From the NCBI GenBank assembly GCA_027422505.1, contig JAPQWV010000686.1:223001-287000 (forward strand): a stretch of 64,000 bases of DNA, in the 5' to 3' direction. The first letter of the stretch is position 1, and the number at the start of each line of letters is the position of its first letter. The translations under genes were made by a program, and so were the position numbers. The notes beneath the pieces were generated by a model. The model saw nothing but the letters and a program-made list of their open reading frames with translations, made no database searches and was not told the origin of the DNA. Source of the stretch: Craterostigma plantagineum (lineage: Eukaryota > Streptophyta > Magnoliopsida > Lamiales > Linderniaceae). Of this stretch, positions 23,791-35,870 are shown in pieces.

Positions 23791-24697
23791 TGTGGCGCCC
23801 GTAACTTCTACCACCCATTCTTACTATTATTTTAGGTGACTGTATCTAATTTAAGGAAATAATAACTACGAAAAGGCGTACAACATTTTTCCTTTTATAT
23901 AAAGGAAACCTCTATGTACATTACAAAATATTTTCAGGACATAAATACATAGGTGAGTGTGCATGCGTGTTCAAAATAATCTAATGGCACTCCACATCAG
24001 TCGCATCCATGTACACACTTCTACCTCAAAAGTCCTCCAGAAGCTTCAAAAATTGGCCTCGCCATCGTAAAGATCACGTACCGTGATCCCGTGAACCTAC
24101 AACACATAAATACGTGAAAGGAGCTTATAAAGCTCAGTAAGTGAAAGCCATGCATGCCATGCACGTGTCCTAATTTGCAAAGGCATCAATGCCAGTGCTT
24201 CACTTAGTATTTTTCTTGCCTTGTCTTGTCATATAGGGCCCTCGGCTATCTTGCTAGCACCATCATGGAGCTCGAATCCGCAAGGGATAAATATATACAT
24301 AAGTGGCAATACCCACTCATGAGAGGCTAACCCTAGGGTGCCTTTTCTGTCCCATAGTGGTTTCATACGCCACGAGGATGCTTCACACTGGTAGCCTATT
24401 CAGATGTTGCCAACACCGGAGGTACCCTCGGTGTCGCTTATTCCCTCAGCTCGCATTCTCCAGGTTTCACGTTCCGCCATGAGGGCATTTGCCCTAAAAT
24501 CATGTCTTCCCTTGAACATGTCATGTCTTGATGGTAACGACATACGACCGTAGCATAGAAGAGCCGTGACTCAACTGTGAGTCGACATCATACGGCCATA
24601 TCGGCGAATATCTATCGCTCTCAGGCGATCGTGTATTATGCACGCTCTCGTATCTTGCCGTTGGTACTAAACGTGCGTATATGAACAATACTCCATA
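23791..24697 (-). repeat. 3' LTR remnant of the nested element
   Basis: It matches the downstream part of the 5' LTR (28179-29075) with scattered changes, including hairpin GATCACG-TAC-CGTGATC at 24072-24088. Similarity stops at about 24690-24697, within the phrase that reads GTGCATATGATCATG in the other copies. Confidence 0.85.
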
Positions 24698-26112
24698 TAT
24701 CTATTTACTTTTTATTCGTTGATTAAGGATTTTTCCGCTAAAACACGTCTTTTTGTAGTTGTAAGTCATTGTTTCGATTTTATGGCTTTGTTTAATGTAT
24801 ATGACATGTATATATATGCTTCAGAATTAGATACTTTCAGCTGATCAAATGCGGTTTATACCATCACTCGATAATTGATTATTTCCCCCACGTGTATGTT
24901 TCGTTCTAATCATAGGTATGATCTAGAGTTGTCGTGAATAATGGGTAATAATAGTAAAATATGAGATAAAACTTATTTTATAGGTAGTTATAATCGTTTC
25001 CTAAATGATCTATATTTATTGATTTCAGTAGAGAAAAACATTGAGTTACGTCTAAGAAAATCTTGCAACAGCTTCAGTGTATCGTTAGGGAAACCATTTG
25101 GCTGTTAAAGCTTCGGACGACAGGTAGGTGAAACTCACATGCGACCGTAAACGTTATGTGAATTTTATGTGATACTTATGTGCCTACGTGATTATGTGAC
25201 TATATGAATTCGATGAATTATGTGACTTGGCGAATTACGTGTTTTACGTGTCTTATATTTGTTGCACATCATATGTACATTTATTGCATGTCCTATGTAC
25301 ATTCTTTGCACTGCGCATGCCTATCACGTCAGTGCGAGGTTGAGCACTGTATAAAACGGTGACATCTTGCTTTAAGATGAGGGGGGTATCGATTTGAGTT
25401 CGAGTTGAGGTTAGTATTGGGATCTTAGATGGTAGTGGGCGATGAGGCAGTGTGAGGTCTCAAGTGCGACGGGCTGGCGTGACCGGTGCGTGAGGCCTGG
25501 AGCGTGTGTGACTCAAGTGCGTCAGGCCGGTGAGTGTCCGGTGCGTGAGGCTTGGGCCGCGGTTCAGGTGCGTCAGGCCGGGAAGCGTCAGTGCGCGTGG
25601 CTTGAGGTCCTATATGTGATAGGTTGACGTGTCAGGCTGGTAAGCGTCCAACTCGTATGTTTTTGAGATGTGAGGACCTAGTGTGATGTTTGGAATTACG
25701 TTAGGTTGAGATGAGCGAAATAAGTTAAGCGTGCATTGCATTTGTGAGATGTTTGGGAATGGGGTTGAGCGCACGTTGCATACATGCATGTTTCATCTAC
25801 TGGGCAAGGAGCTCAGTTTACGTTGTAGGTACATACGAGTCCGGCGTTGATACGCGTCGCGTCTAGGCAGGCTGATGGCGGTGACTCCACGGACTTTTGA
25901 GGGCGGGGCGGTAGATGGATGCGACCTGTGGAGGGACGTTAGGATTTGTAATATTTTGATATTTTACTGATACAGCGTGTATATTATACGGCTCCGTAGA
26001 TGATGTTAAATTTATTATATGTTATTTTAGAAAAAGTTTTTAAAAATCGGTTTTCCGCTGCTTGTGCTGCGAAATCCGCCAAAATATTTGTTAGAAAGTG
26101 AGGGTCATTACA
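24698..26112 (+). repeat. Antisense LTR fragment of another Tekay-type element
   Basis: It ends GGGTCATTACA at 26112, directly against RT sequence of the nested element. Its plus strand shows features of the Tekay LTR downstream half in the right order: GGACGACAGGTAGGTGAAAC (25109-), a run of ATGTGA/ACGTGA words, hairpin CTGGGC-AAGGA-GCTCAG-like (25800-25816) and GTTGTAGGTAC (25822-). The upstream end is missing. Positions 25440-25650 hold a GC-rich repeat of GTGCGTCAGGCCGG-like words. Its left junction marks a deletion that removed most of pol and part of the 3' LTR of the host element. Confidence 0.7.
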
Positions 26113-26759
26113 AATTTTGGAAAATACTGCTGCTCCTTGCAGTTGACCGAATAAATCATCAATTATTGGGAGGGGATACTTGTTCTTGATTGTGATCTTG
26201 TTCAGCTCCCTATAATCGATGCAGAGCCACATCGATCCATCCTTCTTCTTAAGGAATAGAACAGGTGCTCCTCAGGGTGAGAAGCTTGACTGAATAAATC
26301 CCTTCTGTAGTAATTCATCCAGTTGCTCCTTCAATTCTTTCAACTCTGCAGGAGCTAATCGATACGGTGTCTTGCAAATTGGTGCAGCTCCAGCAGAGGT
26401 GCACTACCGGAAAACTCTTGTACTACCGATACTTCTTCTAACTTCAGGGGTGGACTTTCTTCTGAAGTCATTGCAAAGATAAAGTAAGCTTCACATCCCG
26501 CCTTAATCAAGCCTTGTGCCTTCATTACGGAAATTTTGGGAATCTTACTGCTTTTACTAGATCCCGTGAAAGTGAAGGGTTCAGTATCTACTAGGCTAAA
26601 AGTCACTTTCTTACGGTTACAGTCAATAACTGCTCTGTACTTCGATAGCCAGTCCATTCCAAGGATTACTTCATAATCTTTCATTGGAATGACTATCAGG
26701 TCAACGGGTAGGGTCCTATCGTCAACTAATATTGGGCTATTTCGTAGAATTTGAGTGGT
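26113..26759 (-). pseudogene. Protease and start of RT of the nested element
   Basis: On the minus strand, PVDLIVIP then [20 protein letters not shown] (about 26690-26630) is the protease end. After a loss of the linker near 26390 comes [20 protein letters not shown] and [13 protein letters not shown], the RT start, which stops dead at 26113 where the antisense LTR fragment begins. The RT active site, RNase H and integrase are absent. Confidence 0.85.
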
Positions 26760-28023
26760 TCACGTCGAGGCTCCATGAGGGATGGTAACGTTGTATTCGT
26801 AGTTAACTAGGTCAGGTGTAACCCAGAGTCTCACCACGTAGTTAGTAGATGCAAATGAATGCGTGGCTACTGAATCTACTAGTATGCATGTCGGGGTTGA
26901 ATGGATAAGAAGAGTACCTGCCACTACAGAGGTATTGTTTTCTGCCTCTTCAGACGTTAGCGTGTATACTCGCGCATGTACTATAGGTGGTCTGGTTTGA
27001 ACTTGTGCCTGACTTCCTGATGGAGTTTTCGGGCATGCCTTGGAAAAGTGGCCTGTCTTGCCACACTTATAGCAGATCGCATTCTGAGAGTAGCAGATGC
27101 CCAGATGTCGTCGTGTGCATCTTGGGCATGGAGGTATGGTCATCGGGGATCTCCCCTTGTTAGGGCCAGGTTGCTGTGGTAAGTCCGGGTCGGTTCTAAA
27201 AATTAGCTTTGACATTCTTGACATTAAATGGCTTCTTTGAGTTCCCTCCACTCCACTTCGGTCCTTGAACAAAATTTCTTTTCGCCTCTTGTGCTCGGAT
27301 GATTCGGAGCTCAGCTGCTCCGCCATTAAAGCGCGTTCAGCCACTTGCGCATAGGTAGCTCCTTGTGATCCGGCTATGTTCACATCTCGATAGAGTTTCA
27401 GCTTCAAGCCTTCCATGAAACGTTCCACCTTTAGAGCATCTGTGCTCACCATGTGAGTCGCAAATTGAGACAACTGTTCGAACTTTCTGATATTTTCTGC
27501 CACGGTCATCGGGCCCTGACGTAGATTAATAAACTCGTTCATTTGTTGGGCTCGTACCGGGACGGTAAAATATTTGCTTTCAAAGACCTCTTTAAACCGT
27601 TCCCATGTCATCGTGATAGGATCTTCAAAGGCGAGAATAGTATCCCACCAATGGCCTGCACTTCCCCTTAGTAGGAAGGCAGCACATAAAACATTTTCCT
27701 CCTCCGAAATACGGCTGTATTGGAAGATAACTTTCTAATGTTCTCAGCCAGTCTTCTGCTGTTGTAGGGTCAACAGCATCCTCGGATGTTGGGGGATTGA
27801 TTTTACGAAACCTCTTCCCAACTATCTCGACCCTTACAGCCTGAGAGGGTCCACTGCCAGACAGTCCGCCTGTGTTACGTTGTTGCATCATTTTTTGAAT
27901 TTGAACGGATTGTTGGCGTGCAAGTTCCATCAATTGAAGAATGGCCGTGTCTCGATTATCTACAGGAGTAGGGGTTGCTTGCCTTTGTCCGCACCCCCAC
28001 TCCGTCACCTCGAGTTCTACCAT
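26760..28023 (-). pseudogene. Gag and protease start of the nested element
   Basis: ATG at 28023-28021 opens gag: QLMELARQQSVQIQKMMQQ, then VGKRFRKINPPTSEDAVDP. A frameshift near 27700 breaks the capsid; it resumes as ERFKEVFESKYFTVPVRAQQ, INLRQGPMTV and ERFMEGLK. The zinc knuckle CYKCGKTGHFSKACP lies at about 27060. Unlike the element at 7001, gag here runs without a stop into the protease (CILVDSVATHSFAS, where the usual DSGAT Gly has become Val). That supports a single gag-pol frame as ancestral and shows a damaged catalytic motif. Confidence 0.85.
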
Positions 28024-28163
28024 TTTCCTCTATACCCTTATAGTCTCTAACGCCAATAAATCATGCACATACAAAATTTATAGAAACATGAAACTTACTA
28101 GCAAGGCAGCTTCCGTGCTTTTGAGTGTGTGTACATGGACAGTATACAGAACTTGTAACCGAA

Positions 28164-28176
28164 GGTTCTGATACCA
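28164..28176 (-). promoter_or_regulatory. Primer binding site of the nested element
   Basis: The minus strand reads TGGTATCAGAACC two bases after the LTR end at 28179. It differs slightly from the initiator-Met-tRNA complement TGGTATCAGAGC. Confidence 0.85.
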
Positions 28177-28178
28177 CC

Positions 28179-30762
28179 TGTGGCGCCCCTAACTTCTACC
28201 ACCCATTCTTACTATTATTTCAAGTGACTGCATCTAATTTAAGGAAATAATAACTACGAAAAGGCGTACAAAATTTTTCCTTTTATATAAAGGAAACCTC
28301 TATGTACATTACAAAATATTTTCAGGACATAAATACATAGGTGAGTGCGCATGCGTGTTCAAAATAATCTAATGGCCCTCACATCAGTCGCATCCATGTA
28401 CACATTTCTACCTCAAAAATCCTCCGGACGCTTCAAAAATAGGGCTCGCCATCGTAAAGATCAGGCACCGTGATCCCGTGAACCTACAACTCATAAATAC
28501 GTGGAATGAGCTTATAAAGCTCAGTAAGTGAAAGCCATGCATGCCATGCACGTGTCCTAATTTGCAAAGCATCCACGCCAATGCTTCCTAGACCTAATAT
28601 TTTTCTTACCTTGTCTTGTCATATAGGGCCCTCGCCTATCCTTCTACGCACCATCATGGAGCTCGAATCCACAAGGGATAAATATATACATGAGTGGCAA
28701 TACCCATTCATTAGAGGCTAACCCTAGGGCGCCTTTTGTTTCCCATGGTGGTTTCATACGCCACGCGGACGCTTCACACTGGTAGCCTATTCCGAGGTTG
28801 CCAACACCAGAGGTACCCTCGGTGTCGCTTATTCCCTCTGCTCGCATTCTCCAGGTTTCACATTCCGCCATGAGGGCATTTGCCCTAAAATCATATCTTG
28901 CCTTGAACATGTCATGTCTTGACGGTAACGACATACGACGGTAGCATAGAAGAGCCGTGACTCAACTGTGAGTCGACATCAGATGCCCATATCGGCGAAT
29001 ATCTATCGCTCTCAGGCAATCGTGTATTATGCACGCTATCGTATCCTGCCGTTAGTACTAAACGCGTGTGCATATGATCATGTCGTGAATATGCATGTCA
29101 TGTAACGTAAATAATTCACATAGAAAGTCGCATAATATCATAGAAGCACATAAAACATAATTTCATGCACATGCAGGTATGTGTTGTAGTTGGGACTTCC
29201 ACTTACCTATCGTCCGAGCTTAATTGACTTACTGCCCTGAAACGTCTTTGCTTCCCGATCCTTAGATAAAATATTATAATATCAGTACCATACCTAAATT
29301 AGGTACCTATGTCGAACTAATTTATTTTGAATCTAATAAATTCCTAAAACCCTAGGTTCCAACTCCTAATCTAATTTAAATCGGGGTTAGTATTATGCAA
29401 GCTTCATCCGATCAAGTCATGTTCTGAATTTCAATCGATACCTAGTGTGATCTATATGGAGAATCGGTCGATTGGTCTTCATGGAGAATCGCCCGATTCT
29501 TCCAAGCTCAAGGTCGGCCGATTGTTTGTACTTAGTGGCTTTGCCCGATTGTTGGAAGTTCGATGCTTCAGTCGGCCGATAGTATGATACCCCAGGTAGA
29601 AATCACAGAGTTCTTTAAGTTGTGGCAAATCGCCCGATTGCTCCAATTCTACTTGCTCGATTCCATACATGAAGGGCTCAAGGCATTCGGCCGATTTGCG
29701 GTCTTTAAGATGGAAATCGCCGAGTTTTTCAACGCATAAACAAGTCGCCCGATTAGTTAGCATATTCATCAATTGCCCGATTTGAAGAGTGAAATCACCG
29801 GTATTATTAGCCAGCATTTCGCCCGATCTGTGGTTTCACTAGTAGAAATCGCCGAGTTTATTAACTCCTCCAAATCGCGCAATTTGACAACATGCAAAGC
29901 CAACTTTCGCCGTGTCCTTTGTCCACTTTAAATCGTCCGATTCCATGTACCAACATTTTACTTTCATCGAGCCTCAAGTATATCATCATTTCGCCCGATT
30001 CATGAGTCTTCCAAATCGCCCGATTTGTTCACGGGTTTGTTATATTCGATAACTTCTTCAAGCTGCCTTTTTCTTCATACATTTCAATCTCTACCTTATC
30101 AAGTTTCACAGACATAACACATAATCCTAAACCACTTAGTATGATCCTAAAAATCAGTGGCTAGAATTAACTCCTTCGAAAAACATGCTAAACCCTGACA
30201 AGGGTACACCCTAATTCTTCTTCTATCCTTAAGTAAATATAACTTATTATGTCTACTAAATTAGGCATGCTATGTTATAAACGTTAAGATGAAGGAAAAT
30301 CAAGGTAAGAATTATACCGTTGGAAGTTCTACTGTTCGAACTATGCTTCTTCGTCCTTCTTGGCTTTTGTTCGATCTCTTTTTCTTTTCTTAGGGTTTTC
30401 TCATTTCACGAGTTTATGAAATCGAATGGTTTAGATAACCATTAAGTTAATTGAACATTTAAATGAGGCCCAATTCATACCTTAGTCCAAATTTTAAATC
30501 TGGTTATTACTTATTATATGGCTCGAATTTCTTATAGGTAATTTAATAATTTTCTCTTACCCAAAATTACATGCTTCAAATGAAATTATTTCTAAGTTCG
30601 GACTCAATTTTCTACCCAGTCAGTCGTCCTAGCAGCACGTAAATATATATCATGTCATCACCCGTAGCATGAATCATATAGGCATATAATATGCAGTCAC
30701 ATAATCATATAATATGCATGCACATTTATTGGCCGACTTACTTACGGAACTCGGGTATTACA
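28179..30762 (-). repeat. 5' LTR of the nested element
   Basis: This 2584-bp LTR starts TGTAATACCCG on the minus strand and ends GGCGCCACA. Its upstream half (30025-29460) is studded with AATCGCCCGATT, CGGCCGATT and AATCGCCGAG words. Hairpin TGAGCTT-ATA-AAGCTCA lies at 28507-28523. The block GGACGATAGGTAAGTGG (minus strand) lies near 29200-29216. Confidence 0.9.
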
Positions 30763-31757
30763 CCATTAGCTTCTCAAGCACTCCCTCGAGCTTATCAACG
30801 CTACTATACGAGGTGGGCGCAGCATTCGCAGTATCCTTGCGTTCTTTTGTTTTGAAATCCTAGTGGAGCTTGTTGTTGATTACCGTAAGCCCAGTTCGGA
30901 TGAACTTGGTTCGGGACGTAGCTTCGTTGGCCTTGGTAGTTACCCATATAGTCGACTTGCTCCATCGAAATAGTGGATGGACAACGGGTTGTGTCGTGAC
31001 TTTCGCCGCATGTAGCGCATGCCAGAGTATAATTTGGGTATGCATGAGGAGGCGGAGCAGTCGCGGGAGTCCTCGGTACAGATTGTACCTGCACAGCATT
31101 AACAACCGGCTTAGTTGTTAGCGTGGGTAATAGTGTACTCATCAGCGTTTGCATTTGGAGGTTGTTAGCTGCGATTTGTTGTTGGAAGAACAGATCCTTA
31201 CTTTCGCTCGATGCAAACACTCATCATCCACCTTTCAGCTGTGTAAATTCTTTTGCTAAGCCCAGAACGAGAGTTGTGAGCAGCAGGCTGTGGTTGCAAT
31301 TGTGAGTCGAAGAGGCTGCTATAACGGGTCCAATGATTGGTTTGTATGAGGTTGCGGCTTATTTGTGGACTGCGAAGTGAAGGCGAGGAAGGGCAGCTGC
31401 TTGGGGTGTGACGAACTTGGCATTTATCGCAGTTGCGTTATCAACATTGTACATCCCCGTTGGTTTGCCTCTATAACTAGAACTACCGCGCCGGAAGCTA
31501 TTTGCGCTATACTCTTCGATGAGATTCCAGCCTTTCGTTGCGCTTAAATTGCATAAGCCTCCATTGCATGCTCCGTCAAGTAGTTGCACGGTAATGTCAT
31601 TCAACGATTCATGGAACCGCTGTATCAATTCGCTCTTCGTCAGACCATGTTGTGGGAAGCGATTCAGAAGCGTCTTGAAATGTGTCCATACGTCGTATAA
31701 ATTCTCGCCTTCCTTTTGCTTGAAATGTATCAATGCCGGAACGTTCTCGTCAGACCA
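30763..31757 (-). pseudogene. Athila A gag, N-terminal and middle part
   Basis: The minus strand from about 31733 reads FKQKEGENLYDVWTHFKTLL, RFPQHGLTKSELIQRFHESL and LDGACNGGLCNLSATKGW, the Athila gag domain. Then comes QQIAANNLQMQTLMSTLLP and a nucleocapsid-like CATCGESHDTTRC with QVDYMGNYQGQRS. Breaks occur near 31340 and 30860. The N-terminus is missing: at about 31757 the sequence switches to the 3' region of copy B. At 30763 it joins, across the nested element, to the gag C-part. Confidence 0.8.
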
Positions 31758-32264
31758 TGTTTTTTGTCTTTCTTTTTTTTTAATCTCTGCTCTTTTCTTT
31801 TCGATGCTCAGCTCGGAAATTTAGCGCGGGTTGCGCTTCTTGAGTTTGGCATTCAACCCCCACTTCTACTATCGCTCCAATGGGTTTATGTCTGAAGGCT
31901 TAATCAGTGTCGACAATTTAGAATCTGATTTTCACAAATAAAAGGATCAGGCTCAAAGTGGCTAACCACAGGGCCAGTCGTGGTTGGATACTTTGGCTAT
32001 GGACTAAATTCCATCGCCTTCCTCATTATCACGAAATCACACTTTAAGTAGTTTTCAAAACGTAATACACAAGCAAGTTCTGAAGAGAAATAAACTAAGC
32101 ATGATTGACACAACCAAAGAAATAGGCAAAAAGCTCGTAGGCTCAAAAATCTCACAAAAATAGGATTATTTGTACGAATTTATCAAGTATCGCCAAGTTC
32201 ATCATGTAAGAAAGAAGTAGACTACGTATATGTATCCTAATTACTCACAAAATTCCTAACATAA

Positions 32265-35200
32265 TGTGGCGCACCGCCTTTCACCACTACTTTCTTAACT
32301 AGTCTATGCGACTAATGTCCTAATAATGGAATAGACCTAACGAAATTTCATATAAAATTTTTCCTTTTATAAAAAGGACTCGTAAAGGTTCCTACAATAT
32401 TACCATGGGTCCTATTTACATAGGAAAGTGCGCATGCGGGTCAAAATAAATTTATCTACTGGGCCTCCACGAGATCGCATCCATGCACGCACTTCCATCT
32501 CAAAAGCCCCCGAAAGCTTCAAAAGTTGGCCTCGCCATGAAAATGATCACGTACCTTGATCGTGGGGTCCTACGACACATAAAAACATGGAATGAGCTTA
32601 TAAAGCTCAGTAAGTGAAAATCATGCATGCAATGCACGTGACCTAAATAGCGAAGGCATTCGCGCCAATGCTATCTACTTCTCACATTTTTCTCGTTCCT
32701 TGACTTCATATTTGGGCCCTTTCGACTTTCAATCTTTTATGCACCATATAGAGCTCAAACCCATAAGGGTATAAATAAGTGACTGTACACACACTGGGAG
32801 GCTAAACCCGAGTACTCCATTTGTGCTTAACCCTATGGTGCCTTTCAATCCCAACGTGGTCCACACTGAGAGGCTAATAGTGCCTTTCAATCCCAATGCA
32901 GTCCCATTGAGAGGCTAACCCGGGCACACAAATTTCGTTTAACCCTAAGGTGCCTTTCCATCCCAATACGGTCTGACATGCGGGCGCTTCTCACTGGACT
33001 ACGAGATAGCCAATACTCGAGGTTCCCTCAGTGCCGCTCATTCCCCCGAGTCGCATCCTCCAGGTAGCATCTCCCGCTACGGGGTATTTACCTGCCGCTC
33101 GTGAATCAGGCAGTCGGCCTCGTGAATCGTCGTAATATGTTTCCCCTACCTCTCGTGAATCAGGTAATATTTGGCCTCGTGAATCGCCATGGTAGCATAG
33201 AAGAGCCGTGACTCATCATTGAGTCGACACAAATGCCATATCGGCAGTATACATATCGCTTTCAAGCGATCTTATACTCATGCACGCTATCTTCCTGACT
33301 CTCATACTGGTCATGCGTGCACATGCTCATGCGATGAGTATGCGTGTCATGTCATCGTATAACGTAATTAAATCACGTAAGAACTCACATAAAATCATAT
33401 AAGCACATAGACACGTCACATAAAATCATAACAGCATATAACACATAATTTCATGCACATTAAAATTATGTGTTGTAGTTGCGATTTCCACTTACCTGGT
33501 ATCCTTAGCTATATTGTACAGTAAATCGCTAACCTTCAAACCCTAAGTATAAAAACATATAAAATTAGGGTTTGTTAGTCTAGTTATAATTTCACGAAAT
33601 TGTCTTAATTTAAAAACCCTAGTTTCGATTTTCATGAGTTTCGAAATTACAACTTTAGAGATCAAAGCAGTATATATATATATATATATAAATATATATA
33701 TGAAGATTTTGAGATATGTCTCGAAATTATAATATTAGAATTTCGAAATAATATAAACAAGGTTTCGATATTGATTAAGTATAAGGATTTCGAAATGTAT
33801 TTCGACATTACATAAGGATTTCGGGATGTGCTATCGAGTTTAATACACAAAATTTCGAAATAATCCCTAAGGCTATATCTCGACATGATTCATGACTTTT
33901 AGTGTGGAATTTGACAGGGATCTCGAGATGCATTGCAAGATAAATCTCGATATGTATTATAAAATAAATCTCGAGTTGGTTGTGAAATCTCGGCATGGGT
34001 TATAGAATGGATTTCAAGAGTTGTGTGCCGAGATTATAGATAAGATGTTGAGATGTATAAAATTATAACAAGATTTCTATATGCTTCTAAAGTAAATCTC
34101 GACATTATACCTAACAGGGTTTCGAAGTTGATTCTAACTTGGATCTCGGGATGGTTTATAAGTGGATCTCGACATGTTAGAGGCAAATCTCGAGCTTGTG
34201 TTTAGACATGAATCTCGAGATGTAGGTTTTGACATTTTAACAAGATTTCGATATGTCCTATCGACATTATTGGATCTCGAGTTTGATCTCATCATTTTTA
34301 AACCTTCATAAAGATCTCGAAATGCTTTTCGAGATTCGTAATCTGGAAAATCCTATCATCACATCAAAACATCTTATCGACATCCTCTAATTTTTTCAAT
34401 CAAAACCCTATTTCCTCAAGAACAGTATAAACACTATAAGAGCTTCATAGAATTTTAACCATAATTGAAACCTATTAACTTCAAATTGTTTCGAGTCTCC
34501 TATGATTAGTATAAAATTATGTATTGATATACCTATTAAAAATAAACTAGACCTAATAATCTATAAAATTTCCTATTACTCTGATCTAGTTATCGAATCA
34601 GTACAAGTATCTAGAAATATTTGACCATCCCAAGGTTAGGAGTTATACCTCACTTCCCAGTAAAATCTCTCGAGGTGTCAGGCTTCGAAGTTGGTTGATA
34701 CTCCCTGCATCTAATGAACTTCACTCGCTCTCGTTATTAGCTTATGAGAGTTATATGATGGTCTTCTCTCTTTTATGTTAGAGTTCTTTTTCTCATTATG
34801 TTCTTTCTTTTGATTATCAATCGTTATATGGTAAGGATTAGAGCTTAGGGATTTGTGAGTGATGGGACTAGTTGATGACGAAGCTCCTACGATACCTTTA
34901 ATTCTTGTCTTAAGAAATTCCTAGCGTGGCATTTATCTGTTTGATATCAACTCTACATGGGTTTATATTGGTCGAATTTCCCATTCTCTTCCCTCGACAT
35001 ATACATCTCGAGACCTAAAAGATTTCGAGATCAAAAGATCTCGAGATCCATTGCCTCGACATTCTAATACATAGAATTCTCTCCTTCCATCGGCCCAAAT
35101 TAACTTTTATTACCTTATTATCATCGAGTCTTTTCTAAGACCTATTTTCAAAGATCTCTCTCAATTCTCAATACTATCACCTAAGCCATAAATCATGTAA

Positions 35201-35458
35201 CATATATAGGAGATATAAGTCACATCGTATGAAGTTATATGTCATATAGCATATATGTAACATGTAGCACATAATTGCATAGACACATATAATATTACAG
35301 AACATGTACCCAAAATTATTAGTATAATATAAATTCACAGAATAATTTATATACTAATTTCCTTGTAGTCCTAACCTTTTTATTCAATAATTCCAACAAA
35401 ATTTCTAATTTACTTCTATTAAATCGTAATCCCGTAATTAAATTTTACGGGTATTACA
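32265..35458 (-). repeat. Solo LTR of a third Tekay-type family
   Basis: TGTGGCGCACCGCC (32265) to GGGTATTACA (35458), 3194 bp, is bounded by perfect 5-bp duplications CATAA (32260-32264 and 35459-35463). The empty site is seen in copy A at about 19315 (CCTAACATAAAGTC). No gag or pol lies inside, so it is a solo LTR left by LTR-LTR recombination. Minus-strand order matches the other Tekay LTRs: TGTAATACCCG start, a palindrome-rich zone (about 35060-33590), GGTAAGTGG near 33495, and hairpin TGAGCTT-ATA-AAGCTCA at 32593-32609. A (TA)n tract lies at about 33672-33702. Confidence 0.9.
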
Positions 35459-35870
35459 CATAAAGTCATCCTTTCATGATAAGAAACATAATTTTCGGGA
35501 AAACTTTTTAAGCCAAAATTTTGAAAAAATTTATACCAAAAATCAAGACATGCACATATATAACATGTTCGCCTAAATTTCACAGAAATTCCCCTCCCAC
35601 ACTTAAGATTTACGTTGTCCTCAACGTAACAATCATGTAACACAAGGAAAAGGAAATAGAAAGATAAGCGAACTTCCCTGAATAGTCCGGTCTACATGCT
35701 TTGTACGGCTCCTCCCCACACTTGAGATTTTGAATTCCCTATGGTCGTTGAAAAACAAAATCATACAAACTAAAAATGTGCATAGAAAAAAGAAAAAGAT
35801 AGGATAGGCTTGGGGTGCCTCCCAAGTAGCGCTTTCTTTAATGTCTTTTAGCTAGACATAGTTCGGTGGT

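Larger units (their letters stand above)
23791..30762 (-). mobile_element. Second Tekay-type element nested in Athila A gag
   Basis: The ends TGTGGCGCC (23791) and GGGTATTACA (30762) are flanked by the perfect 5-bp target duplication CCATT (23786-23790 and 30763-30767). On the minus strand the order is 5' LTR (30762-28179), primer site, gag, protease and the start of RT; the rest of pol and most of the 3' LTR are gone, replaced by an antisense LTR fragment (24698-26112). It is related to but clearly different from the element at 7001-17979. Confidence 0.9.
18815..31757 (-). mobile_element. Athila copy A (Ty3/gypsy), defective, split by a nested element
   Basis: On the minus strand the order is gag N-part (31757-30763), nested element (30762-23791), gag C-part, protease, RT, RNase H, integrase (to about 19723) and a noncoding 3' region (19722-18815). 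The proteins are of Athila type: no chromodomain, a protease with GEPKPTRMSLQLADRS, and RT with IPIAPEDQEKTTF. Several frameshifts and stops interrupt it. No LTR pair or primer site of this Athila can be assigned. The 18815-23790 segment is repeated at 31758-39374, giving a tandem duplication. Confidence 0.8.
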
